Origin: Natrinema mahii
GTDB lineage: Archaea > Halobacteriota > Halobacteria > Halobacteriales > Natrialbaceae
Length of the DNA stretch: 64,000 nucleotides
Assembly: GCA_000690595.2 (NCBI GenBank)
Contig: JHUT02000005.1
Coordinates: forward strand, 172,482 to 236,481
Direction: 5' to 3'
In this document: positions 1 through 8,909 of the stretch, piece after piece
Position numbering within the stretch: position 1 is the first letter of the stretch
Layout: each line of letters starts with the position of its first letter
Notes under the pieces: model-generated
Databases searched by the model: none
What the model saw: the letters and a program-made list of their open reading frames with translations, nothing else
Told to the model about the DNA's origin: nothing
Translations under genes and position numbers: made by a program

Positions 1-1206
<1,206 letters not shown>

Positions 1207-1208
1207 CG

Positions 1209-1652
1209 ATGTCGTCGACCGACGCATTCGGTGACCGACTTCGGGTACTCGGGCGCGTCGGGCTGGACGCGATCACGTACGCGATCACCGTCGCGGTGCT
1301 CACCGGTATCGGAGCGGTGATCGTCGGCGTCGCGACCGGTGGCGGGATCGTCCGTGCGAAGTACCTACTGTTCGTCGCCGGGTGGATACTCCTCGCGTAC
1401 GCGACGGTACGGCTGTGGCCGACGTCTCCCGACGACGTCGGCTCCCCGTCGAACCGTGGCGTCACCGAACCGATACCCACAACCCACGATTCGACGCGAT
1501 TTCAGTCGTTCGTCCGGGCGCTGCCGCCGTTGCGGTGGATCCAACTGCCGCCGTCCGAAAAGCGGCTCACGCCGCCGGGGAAACTCCTGCTCGGCGGTCT
1601 CCTGGTGCTGTTGCTGTCGTTTCTCATGGAGACCGCGTTCGGGGTCGGCTGA
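1209..1652 (+). CDS. Small haloarchaeal membrane protein, function unknown
   Basis: This is a 147-residue protein starting 2 nt after the ABC ATPase stop, so it is probably cotranscribed with it. Three hydrophobic segments are visible: residues about 17-42 (ITYAITVAVLTGIG), 44-63 (YLLFVAGWILLAYATV) and the last 20 (LLLGGLLVLLLSFLMETAFG). A polar stretch of about 55 residues links the second and third. No catalytic or binding motif is recognisable. The position suggests a partner of the peptide transporter, but a haloarchaeal protein simply co-located with it is equally possible. Confidence 0.75.
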   Translation: MSSTDAFGDRLRVLGRVGLDAITYAITVAVLTGIGAVIVGVATGGGIVRAKYLLFVAGWILLAYATVRLWPTSPDDVGSPSNRGVTEPIPTTHDSTRFQSFVRALPPLRWIQLPPSEKRLTPPGKLLLGGLLVLLLSFLMETAFGVG

Positions 1653-1673
1653 GATCGCTACCTCCGGAAAGAG

Positions 1674-1680
1674 TTAACCG
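1674..1680 (+). promoter_or_regulatory. TATA-like box for the 1703 gene
   Basis: The sequence GTTAACC is centred about 27 nt upstream of the ATG at 1703. This is the spacing expected for a leaderless haloarchaeal transcript. Confidence 0.45.
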
Positions 1681-1702
1681 ACTCCTCTGTTGACAGTGGT
1701 GT

Positions 1703-2221
1703 ATGCGCGACGATATCGGCGCTGCCGATCCCGGTTCGCTCCGACGTCGGGATCCGCAGGGCGTCCAGACGGAAGCCTGGAAACAAACGCTCGAGGACAC
1801 GGAAGCGATCGCTCAGGAACGTCGCGACGAGGGTTGGGAGGTCGTCACCATCATGGCCGCACACACCGATACCGTAAGCCGTGACATGGGCGACGACGAT
1901 CGGTTCGGTCTCGTTCACGTGATTCCGAACAACTACGTCGAGACCTTTACCGAGATCTTCGACAGCGACGAGTTCACCGAGTATCTGGCGTACGGGACCG
2001 AGATCGACGGGTTCATGTTCGTCGTCACGGAGCTGATCGACCCGGAGACCGAGCGATCGATCCTGATTCCCAGTCGATACGATCTTGCCCGCGCCGACGG
2101 CATGCTCACGTCCGCCGAGGACGAAGATGCCCTCTACACCCACGTCAAGACGATCGACGGGACGATCCTCGGGACCTTCGAACACGACGAGTACGAGCCG
2201 TTCGTCGCCAGGAACGCGTAA
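1703..2221 (+). CDS. Conserved haloarchaeal protein of unknown function (DUF7529-like)
   Basis: The protein has 172 residues, is soluble and acidic, with no signal peptide or membrane segment. The N-terminal half (AWKQTLEDTEAIAQERRDEG) is helical and charged. The remainder alternates beta-like stretches (VVTIMAAHTDTV, FMFVVTELID) and ends in a short histidine/aspartate-rich strand. From memory it matches a conserved haloarchaeal family listed as DUF7529; no role is known to me. It is likely transcribed from its own leaderless promoter at 1674-1680, separately from the ABC gene upstream. Confidence 0.8.
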   Translation: MRDDIGAADPGSLRRRDPQGVQTEAWKQTLEDTEAIAQERRDEGWEVVTIMAAHTDTVSRDMGDDDRFGLVHVIPNNYVETFTEIFDSDEFTEYLAYGTEIDGFMFVVTELIDPETERSILIPSRYDLARADGMLTSAEDEDALYTHVKTIDGTILGTFEHDEYEPFVARNA

Positions 2222-2577
2222 CCGTCGGGTCCGCGGTTCTCGTGGCACTCATCGACGTACTCGAGGCGTGGAGCGACCGCTGCAGTCTTCGCTCCGGTCG
2301 CAGCCGGTACGATCGTTGCTCTCTCAATCTTCACGCGCGGACCCGCGCGCGAGCGGATCATTTAATGAGCGACGCGGCACGGCGACTCTCTTCCCGCACG
2401 CCCTCTACTGACGGCCCGCTCGCTTCGATTCCCCGGCTCGGCGGTGACCGGTGGAAACCCGTCTGGACCGGAACCGACACGATCACCGCCGAGATCCGGG
2501 ACGGTGACTGAACCCACGTGGGTCACGGATTCGCTTCTGGTCCGTGGGTGTCCGCTCGCACATAGTGGGTCGGTATC
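2222..2577. other. Intergenic region without a convincing gene
   Basis: This gap of about 350 nt holds only weak open frames. The best is a 48-codon frame at 2365-2511 on the plus strand, which lacks a well-spaced TATA box and resembles no family I know. The imperfect dyad ACCCACGTGGGT lies near 2512-2523. Confidence 0.4.
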
Positions 2578-2616
2578 ATACTACTCTATGTGGATAGGGA
2601 ACAATAGACGTAGTAT
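2578..2616. promoter_or_regulatory. Inverted repeat flanking the hydrolase start
   Basis: ATACTAC at 2578-2584 and GTAGTAT at 2610-2616 form a perfect 7-bp inverted repeat separated by 25 nt. The first arm overlaps a plausible TATA-like stretch (TATCATACT) and the second overlaps the ATG at 2615. It could be a bipartite operator or a 5' hairpin controlling the hydrolase/decarboxylase pair. Confidence 0.35.
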
Positions 2617-3982
2617 GGCACCGACCGAACTGGCCAGCGAGGAGTGGTGGAGCGAGTACCGGGACGTCGTAAACGCGGACCCGGAGATGACCCAGCACGG
2701 CCGGGACGCGTTCGACGAGAACTTCGTGGTCGGCATCGGCGACGACCACTTCCTGTTGGAGATGCAGGACGGCGAGGTGCGAGATGTCCGGACGCCGGGG
2801 CTGGACGACGCGTGGTCGTTCGGCGTCGTCGGGCCGCGCGAAGCGTGGGACGAGTTCGTCAGCGAGGTCCCGGCGGCCCACCACAACGAGGTGTTCGCCT
2901 CCTTCTACCGGACCGCAGTCAAGGGCGAGGGAGGATACTTCGACCTCATCGGCAATCATAAAACTATCTTCCAGAACTTCCGGTCGGTCCAGCGCGCGCT
3001 CGAGTTGATGCGGACGGCCCACAACGGCGGCGAACCGCCCACTGTGGGGACGCACCGACCGGAGGAGCCGACGGACGAGCCCATTACGGGCCGGTACGTC
3101 ACCGTCGACCTCGACGGCGTCGACCACCGCATCTACTACGAAGCGGCCGGGCCGGAAGACGGCATCCCCCTGCTCTGTCAGCACACGGCCGGCTGTAACA
3201 ACCAGCAGTGGCGCCACGTGCTGAACGATTCGGAGATCACCGACCACTTCCGAGTGATCGCGTACGACCTGCCGCGCCACGGGAAGTCGGTCCCGCCATC
3301 GAGCGAATCGTGGTGGGCCGACCGGTACGACCTTACCGCCGAGCGGTTCACCGATACCATCGTCTCGATCGCCGACGCGCTCGAACTCGAGGACCCGGTC
3401 TTCATCGGCTCGAGCATGGGCGGCACGGTCACGCTCGAACTCGCGGACTGGTACCCCGAGCGGTTCCGGGCGCTGATCGGCCTCGAGGCGGGCCTGGTCA
3501 CGCCCGGGTTCTACATCCAGTGGCTCGATCACCCACACGTCAACGCGAACGACGTCAACTCCCACGCGACGTGGGGACTGATGGCGCCACACGGCCCCGA
3601 GTGGGCGCGCCGTGAAACCCTCTATCTGTACGAACAGGGTGCCAACGGCGTCCTCAAAGGCGACCTCCACTACTACTCCATGGACCACGACTACAGCGAG
3701 TCCGCCGCCGAGATCGACGCCACGCAGGTCCGGCTGTACCTCATGAACGGCGAGTACGACTACCTGACTAACCCCGACGACGCCCGCGAGGCCGCCGACG
3801 CCATCGGCGAGGGAGCGACCGCCCACGAGATGAAAGCGACCGGTCACTTCCCGATGAGCGAGCGCCCGGCGCTGTTCCGGGCCTATCTCAAGCCCGTTCT
3901 CGACGACATCCGCGGCGTCCGAGACGAACCGGTCCCCGAAGTCTTCGCGCCCGAGGACATCGGCGTTGACGCCAACAGGTGA
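2615..3982 (+). CDS. Alpha/beta hydrolase with an extra N-terminal (SCP2-like) domain
   Basis: The 455-residue product starts at ATG 2615 (alternative ATG at 2588). Residues about 155-445 are an alpha/beta hydrolase: nucleophile elbow GSSMG with Ser267, probable acid Asp382 (GEYDYL), and His411 in TGHFPMSERP. Residues 1-140 are a separate acidic alpha/beta domain (EEWWSEY, FVVGIGDDHFLLEMQDG) that looks like a sterol-carrier/SCP2 fold; that call is inference from pattern alone. A GTG-started decarboxylase-family gene follows after 6 nt, so the two likely form an operon acting on one small-molecule pathway. Esterase, lactonase or C-C hydrolase activity are all possible. No signal peptide is present, so it is cytoplasmic. 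Confidence 0.85.
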   Translation: MAPTELASEEWWSEYRDVVNADPEMTQHGRDAFDENFVVGIGDDHFLLEMQDGEVRDVRTPGLDDAWSFGVVGPREAWDEFVSEVPAAHHNEVFASFYRTAVKGEGGYFDLIGNHKTIFQNFRSVQRALELMRTAHNGGEPPTVGTHRPEEPTDEPITGRYVTVDLDGVDHRIYYEAAGPEDGIPLLCQHTAGCNNQQWRHVLNDSEITDHFRVIAYDLPRHGKSVPPSSESWWADRYDLTAERFTDTIVSIADALELEDPVFIGSSMGGTVTLELADWYPERFRALIGLEAGLVTPGFYIQWLDHPHVNANDVNSHATWGLMAPHGPEWARRETLYLYEQGANGVLKGDLHYYSMDHDYSESAAEIDATQVRLYLMNGEYDYLTNPDDAREAADAIGEGATAHEMKATGHFPMSERPALFRAYLKPVLDDIRGVRDEPVPEVFAPEDIGVDANR

Positions 3983-3988
3983 TCGCTC

Positions 3989-4765
3989 GTGACCGACCAC
4001 GACTCTCCCTCCGGCCCCCTCGAGGGAACGACCGTGTCGCCGCCACAGCTCATCAAGAACGCGCGGATGCTCATCGTCGGCTACGAGGCCGACACCGAGG
4101 TCCTCGAGGCGGCGCTGCCGCCCGGCCTCGAGCCGCACCCGAACGGCCTCGTCCAGATGAACATGTACCGAGTGCCGTCGGCCGAGCAGACGGCCCATCT
4201 CGATCCGTACACCCTGACCTATCTGACGGTCGAAGTCGCCGATCACGACAGTCGCGCGGTCAGTGACGCGCAGGGCGAACTGCCGGTTCCCGGCCGGTTC
4301 TGGGTCGGGTACTGGACCGATTCGCCCCAGCTGCAGGCGTACACCCGCGAGAACGCCGGTCTACCGAGCCTTCCCGGCTCGTGTGCGTGGACGGAAGACG
4401 ACGGCGAACTCGTCTCGACGCTCTCGGTCGACGGCGAGCCAGTCATCGAAGCCGAAGCGAGCGTCGGTGACGACCAGATCGACACGCTCACCGGCCACCT
4501 CCACTACTACGCCCACCGGCAGCTCCCGGACCCGACGGGGAGTCGCGCACAGATCAGCGAACTCCTCGAGTTCCCGATCCCCTTCGTCAGCGAACTGTAC
4601 GAGGCCGACGTCGACCGCATCGACTTCGATTTCCCCGCGGAGTCGGGGTTCCAGCGGTTCGCTCCCGTCGACCCCCTCTCGACGCCGTCGGTCCTCCACG
4701 GGACGGTCACGTTCACCTACCCGCAGGGTCGCCGGCTCCGCGACTACCTCGCCGAGGACTCGTAG
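3989..4765 (+). CDS. Acetoacetate decarboxylase family protein
   Basis: The 258-residue protein starts at GTG 3989, 6 nt after the hydrolase stop; AGGTGATC spanning that stop can serve as a ribosome-binding site. The fold signature fits the acetoacetate decarboxylase (ADC) family: an N-terminal LPPGLEPHPNG segment (ligand-cap region), NMYRVPS, YLTVEVADHD, and later SGFQRFAPVDPLSTPSVLHG. I could not place the Schiff-base lysine of true acetoacetate decarboxylase, and there is no obvious Glu-Lys-Lys patch. It may be an ADC-fold hydrolase/aldolase or binding protein rather than a genuine decarboxylase. Coupling with the hydrolase suggests sequential steps. Confidence 0.82.
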   Translation: MTDHDSPSGPLEGTTVSPPQLIKNARMLIVGYEADTEVLEAALPPGLEPHPNGLVQMNMYRVPSAEQTAHLDPYTLTYLTVEVADHDSRAVSDAQGELPVPGRFWVGYWTDSPQLQAYTRENAGLPSLPGSCAWTEDDGELVSTLSVDGEPVIEAEASVGDDQIDTLTGHLHYYAHRQLPDPTGSRAQISELLEFPIPFVSELYEADVDRIDFDFPAESGFQRFAPVDPLSTPSVLHGTVTFTYPQGRRLRDYLAEDS

Positions 4766-4983
4766 GCCCCGCCTCTCGACTGTCTCGAGTGGGGGTTCGA
4801 CCGCGGCCTCGAGCCGCCATCGGGAGGGGGGTTCGACTCGCGGTCGGACCGACGCTTTCGATGTCGAGCGCTCATCCTGTGATACCTGTCGCTCGCGGAT
4901 TCGTCCACAGCAGCATTTCCGCGGGAAGAAGCGTTGACCCACGCCAGCACGTTCGCTTCGCTCGAGCGCGGTCTGCTCAACCG
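4766..4983. other. Intergenic, nothing recognised
   Basis: Plain sequence between the decarboxylase-family gene and the tRNA-derived repeats. Open frames here are Arg/Ser-rich and look non-coding. Confidence 0.4.
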
Positions 4984-5296
4984 ACCACCGTACTATTCGA
5001 CGCTCGCGTCAGAAGTATAGCGGGAGGTAGATTTGAACAACGCGAAGACGTACTCGCTCACTTCGTTCGCTGCGTGCGTCTTCTCTCGTTCAAATCTACT
5101 CGTCGTGTTGTCCGGGATTCAGGACTCACTCCTCGCTACGCTCGTCGTTCGTCGTTGAATCCCTGAAAAGTAGCGGGAAGTAGATTTGAACCACGGTCGC
5201 AGTGAAACAGCTCCCTGATTCAAATCCACCACCGTACTATACTCGACGCTCGCGGACTTGCTCGCGTCAGAAGTATAGCGGGAGGTAGATTTGAAC
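4984..5296. repeat. Tandem duplications of the tRNA-Met 3' end and flank
   Basis: The 21-nt tRNA 3' end (T-loop, 3' T-stem, 3' acceptor, discriminator) occurs at 5276-5296 in the real gene. It recurs exactly at 5018-5038 and with one mismatch at 5171-5191, all in the same orientation. The 5018 copy and the real gene also share the downstream flank (4984-5017 versus 5228-5275), the latter with a short internal expansion. After each extra copy lies a hairpin: 12-bp arms 5027-5038/5088-5099, 8-bp arms 5114-5121/5156-5163, and 8-bp arms 5183-5190/5219-5226. This is the pattern left by integration or duplication at a tRNA attachment site; no integrase is present. Confidence 0.8.
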
Positions 5297-5350
5297 TACC
5301 GATCTGCGGGTTATGAGCCCGCCGGAATCTCCTGGCTATCCCATCCCGCT
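5276..5350 (-). tRNA. tRNA-Met (anticodon CAU)
   Basis: The minus-strand sequence folds as a 75-nt tRNA. The 7-bp acceptor pairs AGCGGGA with TCCCGCT, and the discriminator is A. The anticodon loop CTCATAA (5311-5317) has CAU at 5313-5315, and the T-arm is GGTAG-TTCAAAT-CTACC. The acceptor opens with an A-U pair. I read it as elongator-type Met, though an Ile2 tRNA with modified CAU cannot be excluded without comparison with the other CAU tRNAs. No intron is needed to form the arms. Confidence 0.9.
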
Positions 5351-5416
5351 ACCAGTTCATACCCGAGTGTGCTAGTTAAGGGTTGTGATTCGGTCGCCGT
5401 ATGCGGATTTCTACCG

Positions 5417-5863
5417 TTAGTCCTGATGGACCTGCCACGTGTAGAGGCTCTCGCAGGTGTAGTTGACGAAGAAGCCGACGCCGATGCCGACCACGTTCGC
5501 CGCGACGTACCAGATCGCGTAGCGACGGACTAAAAGCGTCAACACGGCGAGCGTCACGAGAAAGCCGCCGAACCGAACGACGTTCGAGCGCAGGAACCGC
5601 CTCGCGAGCGGCCGTAGCCCGACTTCCCCGTACTCCGAGAAGGTCCATCGCTCGTTGATCGCGAAGATGACTGCGATCCCGAGCTCCCAGGAGAGAATCT
5701 TCGCGACGACCGGCCCGAGAACCGTCGCTTCGACCAGCAGGACGAGAACGACGTTGTCGACGGTCGCACCGACCGCCCCGACCCCGACGAACTGCCCGAA
5801 CCGCGTCGTCGAGAGCAAGGCTCGAGCCCGCGTTCTGACGGCCTCCGTGAGGGAATCACTCAT
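5417..5863 (-). CDS. GtrA family membrane protein
   Basis: This is a 148-residue integral membrane protein with four hydrophobic segments: FVGVGAVGATVDNVVLVLLVE, ILSWELGIAVIFAIN, FGGFLVTLAVLTLL and YVAANVVGIGVGFFVNY. The conserved NERWTFS motif after the second segment is characteristic of GtrA/DPMS-like proteins, which are thought to help move polyprenyl-linked sugars across the membrane. Here it could serve glycosylation of surface glycoproteins, but no glycosyltransferase lies next to it. It is transcribed toward the tRNA-Met gene. Confidence 0.88.
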   Translation of the reverse strand: MSDSLTEAVRTRARALLSTTRFGQFVGVGAVGATVDNVVLVLLVEATVLGPVVAKILSWELGIAVIFAINERWTFSEYGEVGLRPLARRFLRSNVVRFGGFLVTLAVLTLLVRRYAIWYVAANVVGIGVGFFVNYTCESLYTWQVHQD

Positions 5864-6018
5864 CGTGGACTCTCGAGCGTACTCTCCAGTGGCGACGGCG
5901 ACGGTTTCCCTTTTGCGATCGATCCGCGAAACTGACAGTCACCGAGGAGAAATCGATCGCCAGTCGGTTCCGGTGAGCGGGCCGAATTCGCGCTCGCGAA
6001 CGCGCGCGCCAGACTCGA

Positions 6019-6297
6019 TCAGACCGCCAGGTCGCTTTTCGCCCGGACGACCTCGACGTCATCGGCGTCGACGTGGTCGACGTCGAGGAAATGCGGCGTG
6101 AAGTTTCGCTTCTCGTAGTCCTCGTACTCGTCCTCGTCGCCGACGGTACACCAGAGCTGGACCCGATCGGGACCGTGGTACTCGCCGTTGCGGTTGATCC
6201 CGAAACAGACCACCTCGGACTCCCCCTCGTCCCCCTCGTACCGAACGATGGCCCCGTTGCGGATGCCGGGATCGCCGTGGATGATGAGCTGTTTCAT
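6019..6297 (-). CDS. HAH_0734 family protein
   Basis: The 92-residue soluble acidic protein begins MKQLIIHGDPGIR and contains VVCFGINRNGEYHGPDRVQLWC. This matches the small haloarchaeal family named HAH_0734; its function is unknown. It is divergent from the L44e operon, with 169 nt between starts, and has its own TATA box at the spacing typical of a leaderless transcript. Confidence 0.88.
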   Translation of the reverse strand: MKQLIIHGDPGIRNGAIVRYEGDEGESEVVCFGINRNGEYHGPDRVQLWCTVGDEDEYEDYEKRNFTPHFLDVDHVDADDVEVVRAKSDLAV

Positions 6298-6320
6298 ACG
6301 CGAGCGTTCACAGGAGAGAC

Positions 6321-6328
6321 GATTAAAC
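6321..6328 (-). promoter_or_regulatory. TATA box of the HAH_0734 gene
   Basis: On the minus strand GTTTAATC is centred about 27 nt before the ATG (6297), which indicates a leaderless mRNA. Confidence 0.6.
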
Positions 6329-6424
6329 GCTTCGGAGCGGTGGTGTCGGCCCTGATCGAGGCCGCCCCGACGGCGACCGGCCGCGGAACCGCCGGCCGGC
6401 GACGACGGGGACGAACCAAACGGG

Positions 6425-6432
6425 TTTTAAAC
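6425..6432 (+). promoter_or_regulatory. TATA box of the L44e operon
   Basis: TTTTAAAC lies about 38 nt before the L44e ATG. It predicts transcription starting near 6454 and a leader of roughly 13 nt. Confidence 0.6.
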
Positions 6433-6466
6433 AGCGGTGTCTTAGCCCACGGCAAGTGAGATAACC

Positions 6467-6748
6467 ATGCAGATGCCACGCCGCTTCAATACGTACTGCC
6501 CGCACTGCAACGAACACCACGAACACGAAGTCGAGAAGTCCCGAACCGGCCGTTCCTCGGGAATGAAATGGGACGCTCGCCGTACCCGGCGTAACTCCTC
6601 GTCGATCGGGAACTCCGGTCGCTTCTCGAAGGTACCCGCCGGCGAAAAGCCCACGAAGAAGACCGACCTCAAATACCGCTGCAGCGAGTGCGGCAAGGCC
6701 CACCTCCGCGAGGGATGGCGCGCCGGCCGACTCGAGTTCCAGGAGTGA
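6467..6748 (+). CDS. rpl44e: 50S ribosomal protein L44e
   Basis: The 93 residues begin [14 protein letters not shown]. The four zinc ligands of the family are visible as Cys11/Cys14 and Cys72/Cys75, and the basic middle (RRTRRNSSS) contacts rRNA near the E site in known archaeal large subunits. Length and motif order are normal for the family. It is the first gene of a translation operon; S27e follows after 5 nt. Confidence 0.97.
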   Translation: MQMPRRFNTYCPHCNEHHEHEVEKSRTGRSSGMKWDARRTRRNSSSIGNSGRFSKVPAGEKPTKKTDLKYRCSECGKAHLREGWRAGRLEFQE

Positions 6749-6753
6749 TACCA

Positions 6754-6927
6754 ATGGCAGGAAATTTCTACAGCGTCCGATGCAGTGACTGCGAGAACGA
6801 ACAGACCGTCTTCGGCAAGGCCTCCACGGAGGTCGCCTGTGCCGTCTGTGGCACGACGCTTGCCCGACCGACCGGCGGCAACGCCGAGATCGACCACGAG
6901 ATCGTCGAGACAGTCGAGTCACGATGA
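6754..6927 (+). CDS. rps27e: 30S ribosomal protein S27e
   Basis: This 57-residue zinc-ribbon protein starts at ATG 6754 ([10 protein letters not shown]). Ligands are Cys10, Cys13, Cys29 and Cys32 (CSDC...CAVCG). The stop overlaps the next start (ATGA at 6924-6927), so translation of aIF2-alpha is probably coupled to it. Size and motif are typical. Confidence 0.96.
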   Translation: MAGNFYSVRCSDCENEQTVFGKASTEVACAVCGTTLARPTGGNAEIDHEIVETVESR

Positions 6928-7724
6928 AATACAGCGGCTGGCCCGACCCCGGCGAACTCGTCGTCGGCAAGATCGACGAGATCGAGGACTTCGGCGTCTT
7001 CGTCGATCTCGAGGAGTACGAGGAGAAACGCGGACTGATCCACATCTCCGAGGTCGCCAGCGGCTGGATCAAGAACGTCCGCGATCACGTCCGCGAGGGA
7101 CAGATCGTCGTCTGTAAGGTCCTCGATGTCGACGAGGGCTCCCAGCAGATCGACCTCTCGCTGAAAGACGTCAACGACCACCAGCGCTCCGACAAGATCC
7201 AGGAGTGGAAAAACGAGCAGAAGGCCGACAACTGGATGGAGCTGGCCTTCGGCGAGGAGATCGACGACGAGGTCTACACCGCGATCGCGAACGAACTGAT
7301 CGCGGCCCACGGCGGCCTCTACGACGGCTTCAAACAGGCCGCCATCCACGGCGAGGAGGCCCTCGAGGACACCGACCTCGACGACGACGAGATCGCGGCG
7401 ATCGTCGACACGGCTCGCGAGAACGTCTCGGTGCCGTACGTCAACGTCACCGGCTACGTCGATCTCGAGAACCCGTCGCCGAGCGGCGTCGACGGGATCC
7501 GCGAGGCGCTGGAAGCCGCCGAGGGCAACGGTGAAGTACCCGAGGAAGTCGACCTCGAAGTGAGCTACGTCGGCGCGCCCGAGTACCGCATCGAGGTGCA
7601 AGCGCCCAACTACAAGACCGCCGAATCCGAACTCGAGGAGAGCGCCGATCGGGCGATCGCCGCGATCGAGGGCGAGGGCGGCGCGGGCGAGTACCACCGC
7701 GAGCGACGCACCGACGACGAATGA
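6924..7724 (+). CDS. Translation initiation factor aIF2 subunit alpha
   Basis: The 266 residues start [17 protein letters not shown]. Residues about 10-85 form an S1/OB RNA-binding domain ([40 protein letters not shown]). A helical middle domain follows, then a C-terminal alpha/beta domain ([19 protein letters not shown]) that binds aIF2-gamma. With beta and gamma subunits encoded elsewhere it delivers initiator tRNA to the small subunit. ATGA overlaps with rps27e upstream and nop10 downstream show a tightly packed operon. Confidence 0.97.
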   Translation: MKYSGWPDPGELVVGKIDEIEDFGVFVDLEEYEEKRGLIHISEVASGWIKNVRDHVREGQIVVCKVLDVDEGSQQIDLSLKDVNDHQRSDKIQEWKNEQKADNWMELAFGEEIDDEVYTAIANELIAAHGGLYDGFKQAAIHGEEALEDTDLDDDEIAAIVDTARENVSVPYVNVTGYVDLENPSPSGVDGIREALEAAEGNGEVPEEVDLEVSYVGAPEYRIEVQAPNYKTAESELEESADRAIAAIEGEGGAGEYHRERRTDDE

Positions 7725-7900
7725 AATCGGACATCCGGGTGTGTTCGGCGTGGCACGACGTCCACGATCGCCCGGTGTATACGCTTTCTTCGACCTGTCC
7801 GGAGTGTGGTGCCGATGCCGAAAACAGCGCGCCGGCGCCGCTCGACCCCGCGGACCCCCATGGCGAGTACCGACGCTCTCTTAAACGTCGCAACCGCTGA
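7721..7900 (+). CDS. nop10: H/ACA RNA-protein complex component Nop10
   Basis: This 59-residue protein starts [14 protein letters not shown] and ends KRRNR; its ATG overlaps the aIF2-alpha stop by ATGA. The family has a zinc ribbon then a linear peptide that binds Cbf5. Here Cys26 and Cys29 (CPECG) are present, but the first pair is Cys8 with His12 rather than Cys-x2-Cys, so zinc may be held by Cys3-His or not at all. The tail [12 protein letters not shown] matches the Cbf5-binding segment. Nop10 supports RNA-guided pseudouridylation; its place after aIF2-alpha is the conserved archaeal order. Confidence 0.95.
   Translation: MKSDIRVCSAWHDVHDRPVYTLSSTCPECGADAENSAPAPLDPADPHGEYRRSLKRRNR
7881..7885 (+). 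promoter_or_regulatory. TATA-like box for the PAC2 gene inside nop10
   Basis: TTAAA within the last codons of nop10 is centred about 25 nt before the ATG at 7908. It could give the PAC2 gene its own leaderless transcript in addition to read-through. Confidence 0.5.
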
Positions 7901-7907
7901 TAGGGGT

Positions 7908-8675
7908 ATGGACGAACTCGAGATCGACGCGGTCGCCGAGGTCGAACTGGACGACCCCGTTCTCGTCGAGGGGTTGCCCGGGGTCGGACACGTCGGCACG
8001 CTGGCCGTCGAACACGTACTCGAGGAACTCGAGGGCGAGAGTACGCTCGTGCGACGGATCTACTCCCGCGAGTTCCCGCCCCAGGTCAGCGTCGAGGACG
8101 GCGTCTCGGAACTGACCTGTGCCGAGATTCACGCCGTCGAGGTTCCTGACGGCCGTGACCTTCTGCTGCTGACCGGCGATCACCAGGCCCAGAGCAACGC
8201 CGGCCACTACACGCTGACCGACGCCTTCCTCGACGTCGCCGAGGAATTCGGCGCGACCGAAGTCTACGCGTTAGGCGGCGTGCCGACGGGCGAACTCATC
8301 GAGGAGTACGCCGTCGTCGGGGCCGTCAGCGACGAGTCGCTGCTCGAGGCCCTCGAGGACGCGGGCGTCGAGTTCCGCGAGGACGAGCCGGCTGGCGGCA
8401 TCGTCGGCGTCTCCGGGCTCCTGCTCGGACTCGGCGAGCGCCGCGGGTTCGACGCGGCTTGCCTGATGGGCGAGACCAGCGGTTACCTCGTCGATCCGAA
8501 AAGCGCCCGGGCGGTACTGGAGGTCCTCGAGGATGTCCTCGACTTCGAACTCGACTACGAGTCCCTGGACGAGCGGGCCGACGAGATGGAGGAGGTCATC
8601 GGCAAGATCCAGGAGATGGAACAGCAACAGGGCATGGACGTCCCGACCGACGACGACCTGCGTTACATCGGCTAG
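7908..8675 (+). CDS. PAC2 family protein (proteasome assembly chaperone-like)
   Basis: The 255-residue protein starts at MDELEIDAVAEVELDD; an upstream in-frame extension lies inside nop10 and was discarded. The motif LVEGLPGVGHVGTLAVEHV, the GDHQAQSN segment and the Gly-rich ALGGVPTGEL loop mark the PAC2/COG2047 family, related to eukaryotic proteasome assembly chaperone 2. The C-terminal helical tail (DEMEEVIGKIQEMEQQQ) carries an aromatic near the end (LRYIG) that could act as a proteasome-docking tail; that is inference. The gene is the usual neighbour of nop10 in archaea. Confidence 0.92.
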   Translation: MDELEIDAVAEVELDDPVLVEGLPGVGHVGTLAVEHVLEELEGESTLVRRIYSREFPPQVSVEDGVSELTCAEIHAVEVPDGRDLLLLTGDHQAQSNAGHYTLTDAFLDVAEEFGATEVYALGGVPTGELIEEYAVVGAVSDESLLEALEDAGVEFREDEPAGGIVGVSGLLLGLGERRGFDAACLMGETSGYLVDPKSARAVLEVLEDVLDFELDYESLDERADEMEEVIGKIQEMEQQQGMDVPTDDDLRYIG

Positions 8676-8909
8676 GCGGGGCCGCGACGCGTTCCTATCG
8701 ATTGCTACGACTGGTGAGGCAGAGCGGGTTCGACCGGGCAGTCGCTTAACTCCGCGGCCGCCGCGAGAACCTGCTCGAGCGCCCCGTTCTCGGCGAGTGT
8801 GACCGTCCCGTCGCGAGCGGTCGTCGAGCAGGTACTGTCATCGGCGCTCGCGAGGACGCCGAACGCGTCGGTGGGTGGCGTCGCGGTCGGGAACGACCGT
8901 CTGCGGGAA
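8676..8909. other. Convergent gap with a start-less reverse frame
   Basis: The gap lies between two convergent genes. On the minus strand a frame running from about 8880 to the stop near 8716 reads with haloarchaeal composition (DAFGVLASADDS, DGTVTLAENGALEQVL) but has no ATG or other clear start. It is possibly a decayed gene end. No terminator-like run was seen. Confidence 0.3.

Noticed and set aside
2576..4246. 556-codon open frame on the minus strand
   Set aside because: Lies antisense to the hydrolase and decarboxylase genes; long antisense frames are common in GC-rich haloarchaeal DNA and its translation lacks motifs.
4984..5296. CRISPR array
   Set aside because: Repeats are few, irregularly spaced and derived from the tRNA 3' end; no cas genes are present.
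5276..5350. tRNA with an intron
   Set aside because: All arms form without removing sequence, so no intron is needed.
6768..7697. 309-codon minus-strand frame
   Set aside because: Antisense to aIF2-alpha, a certain gene.
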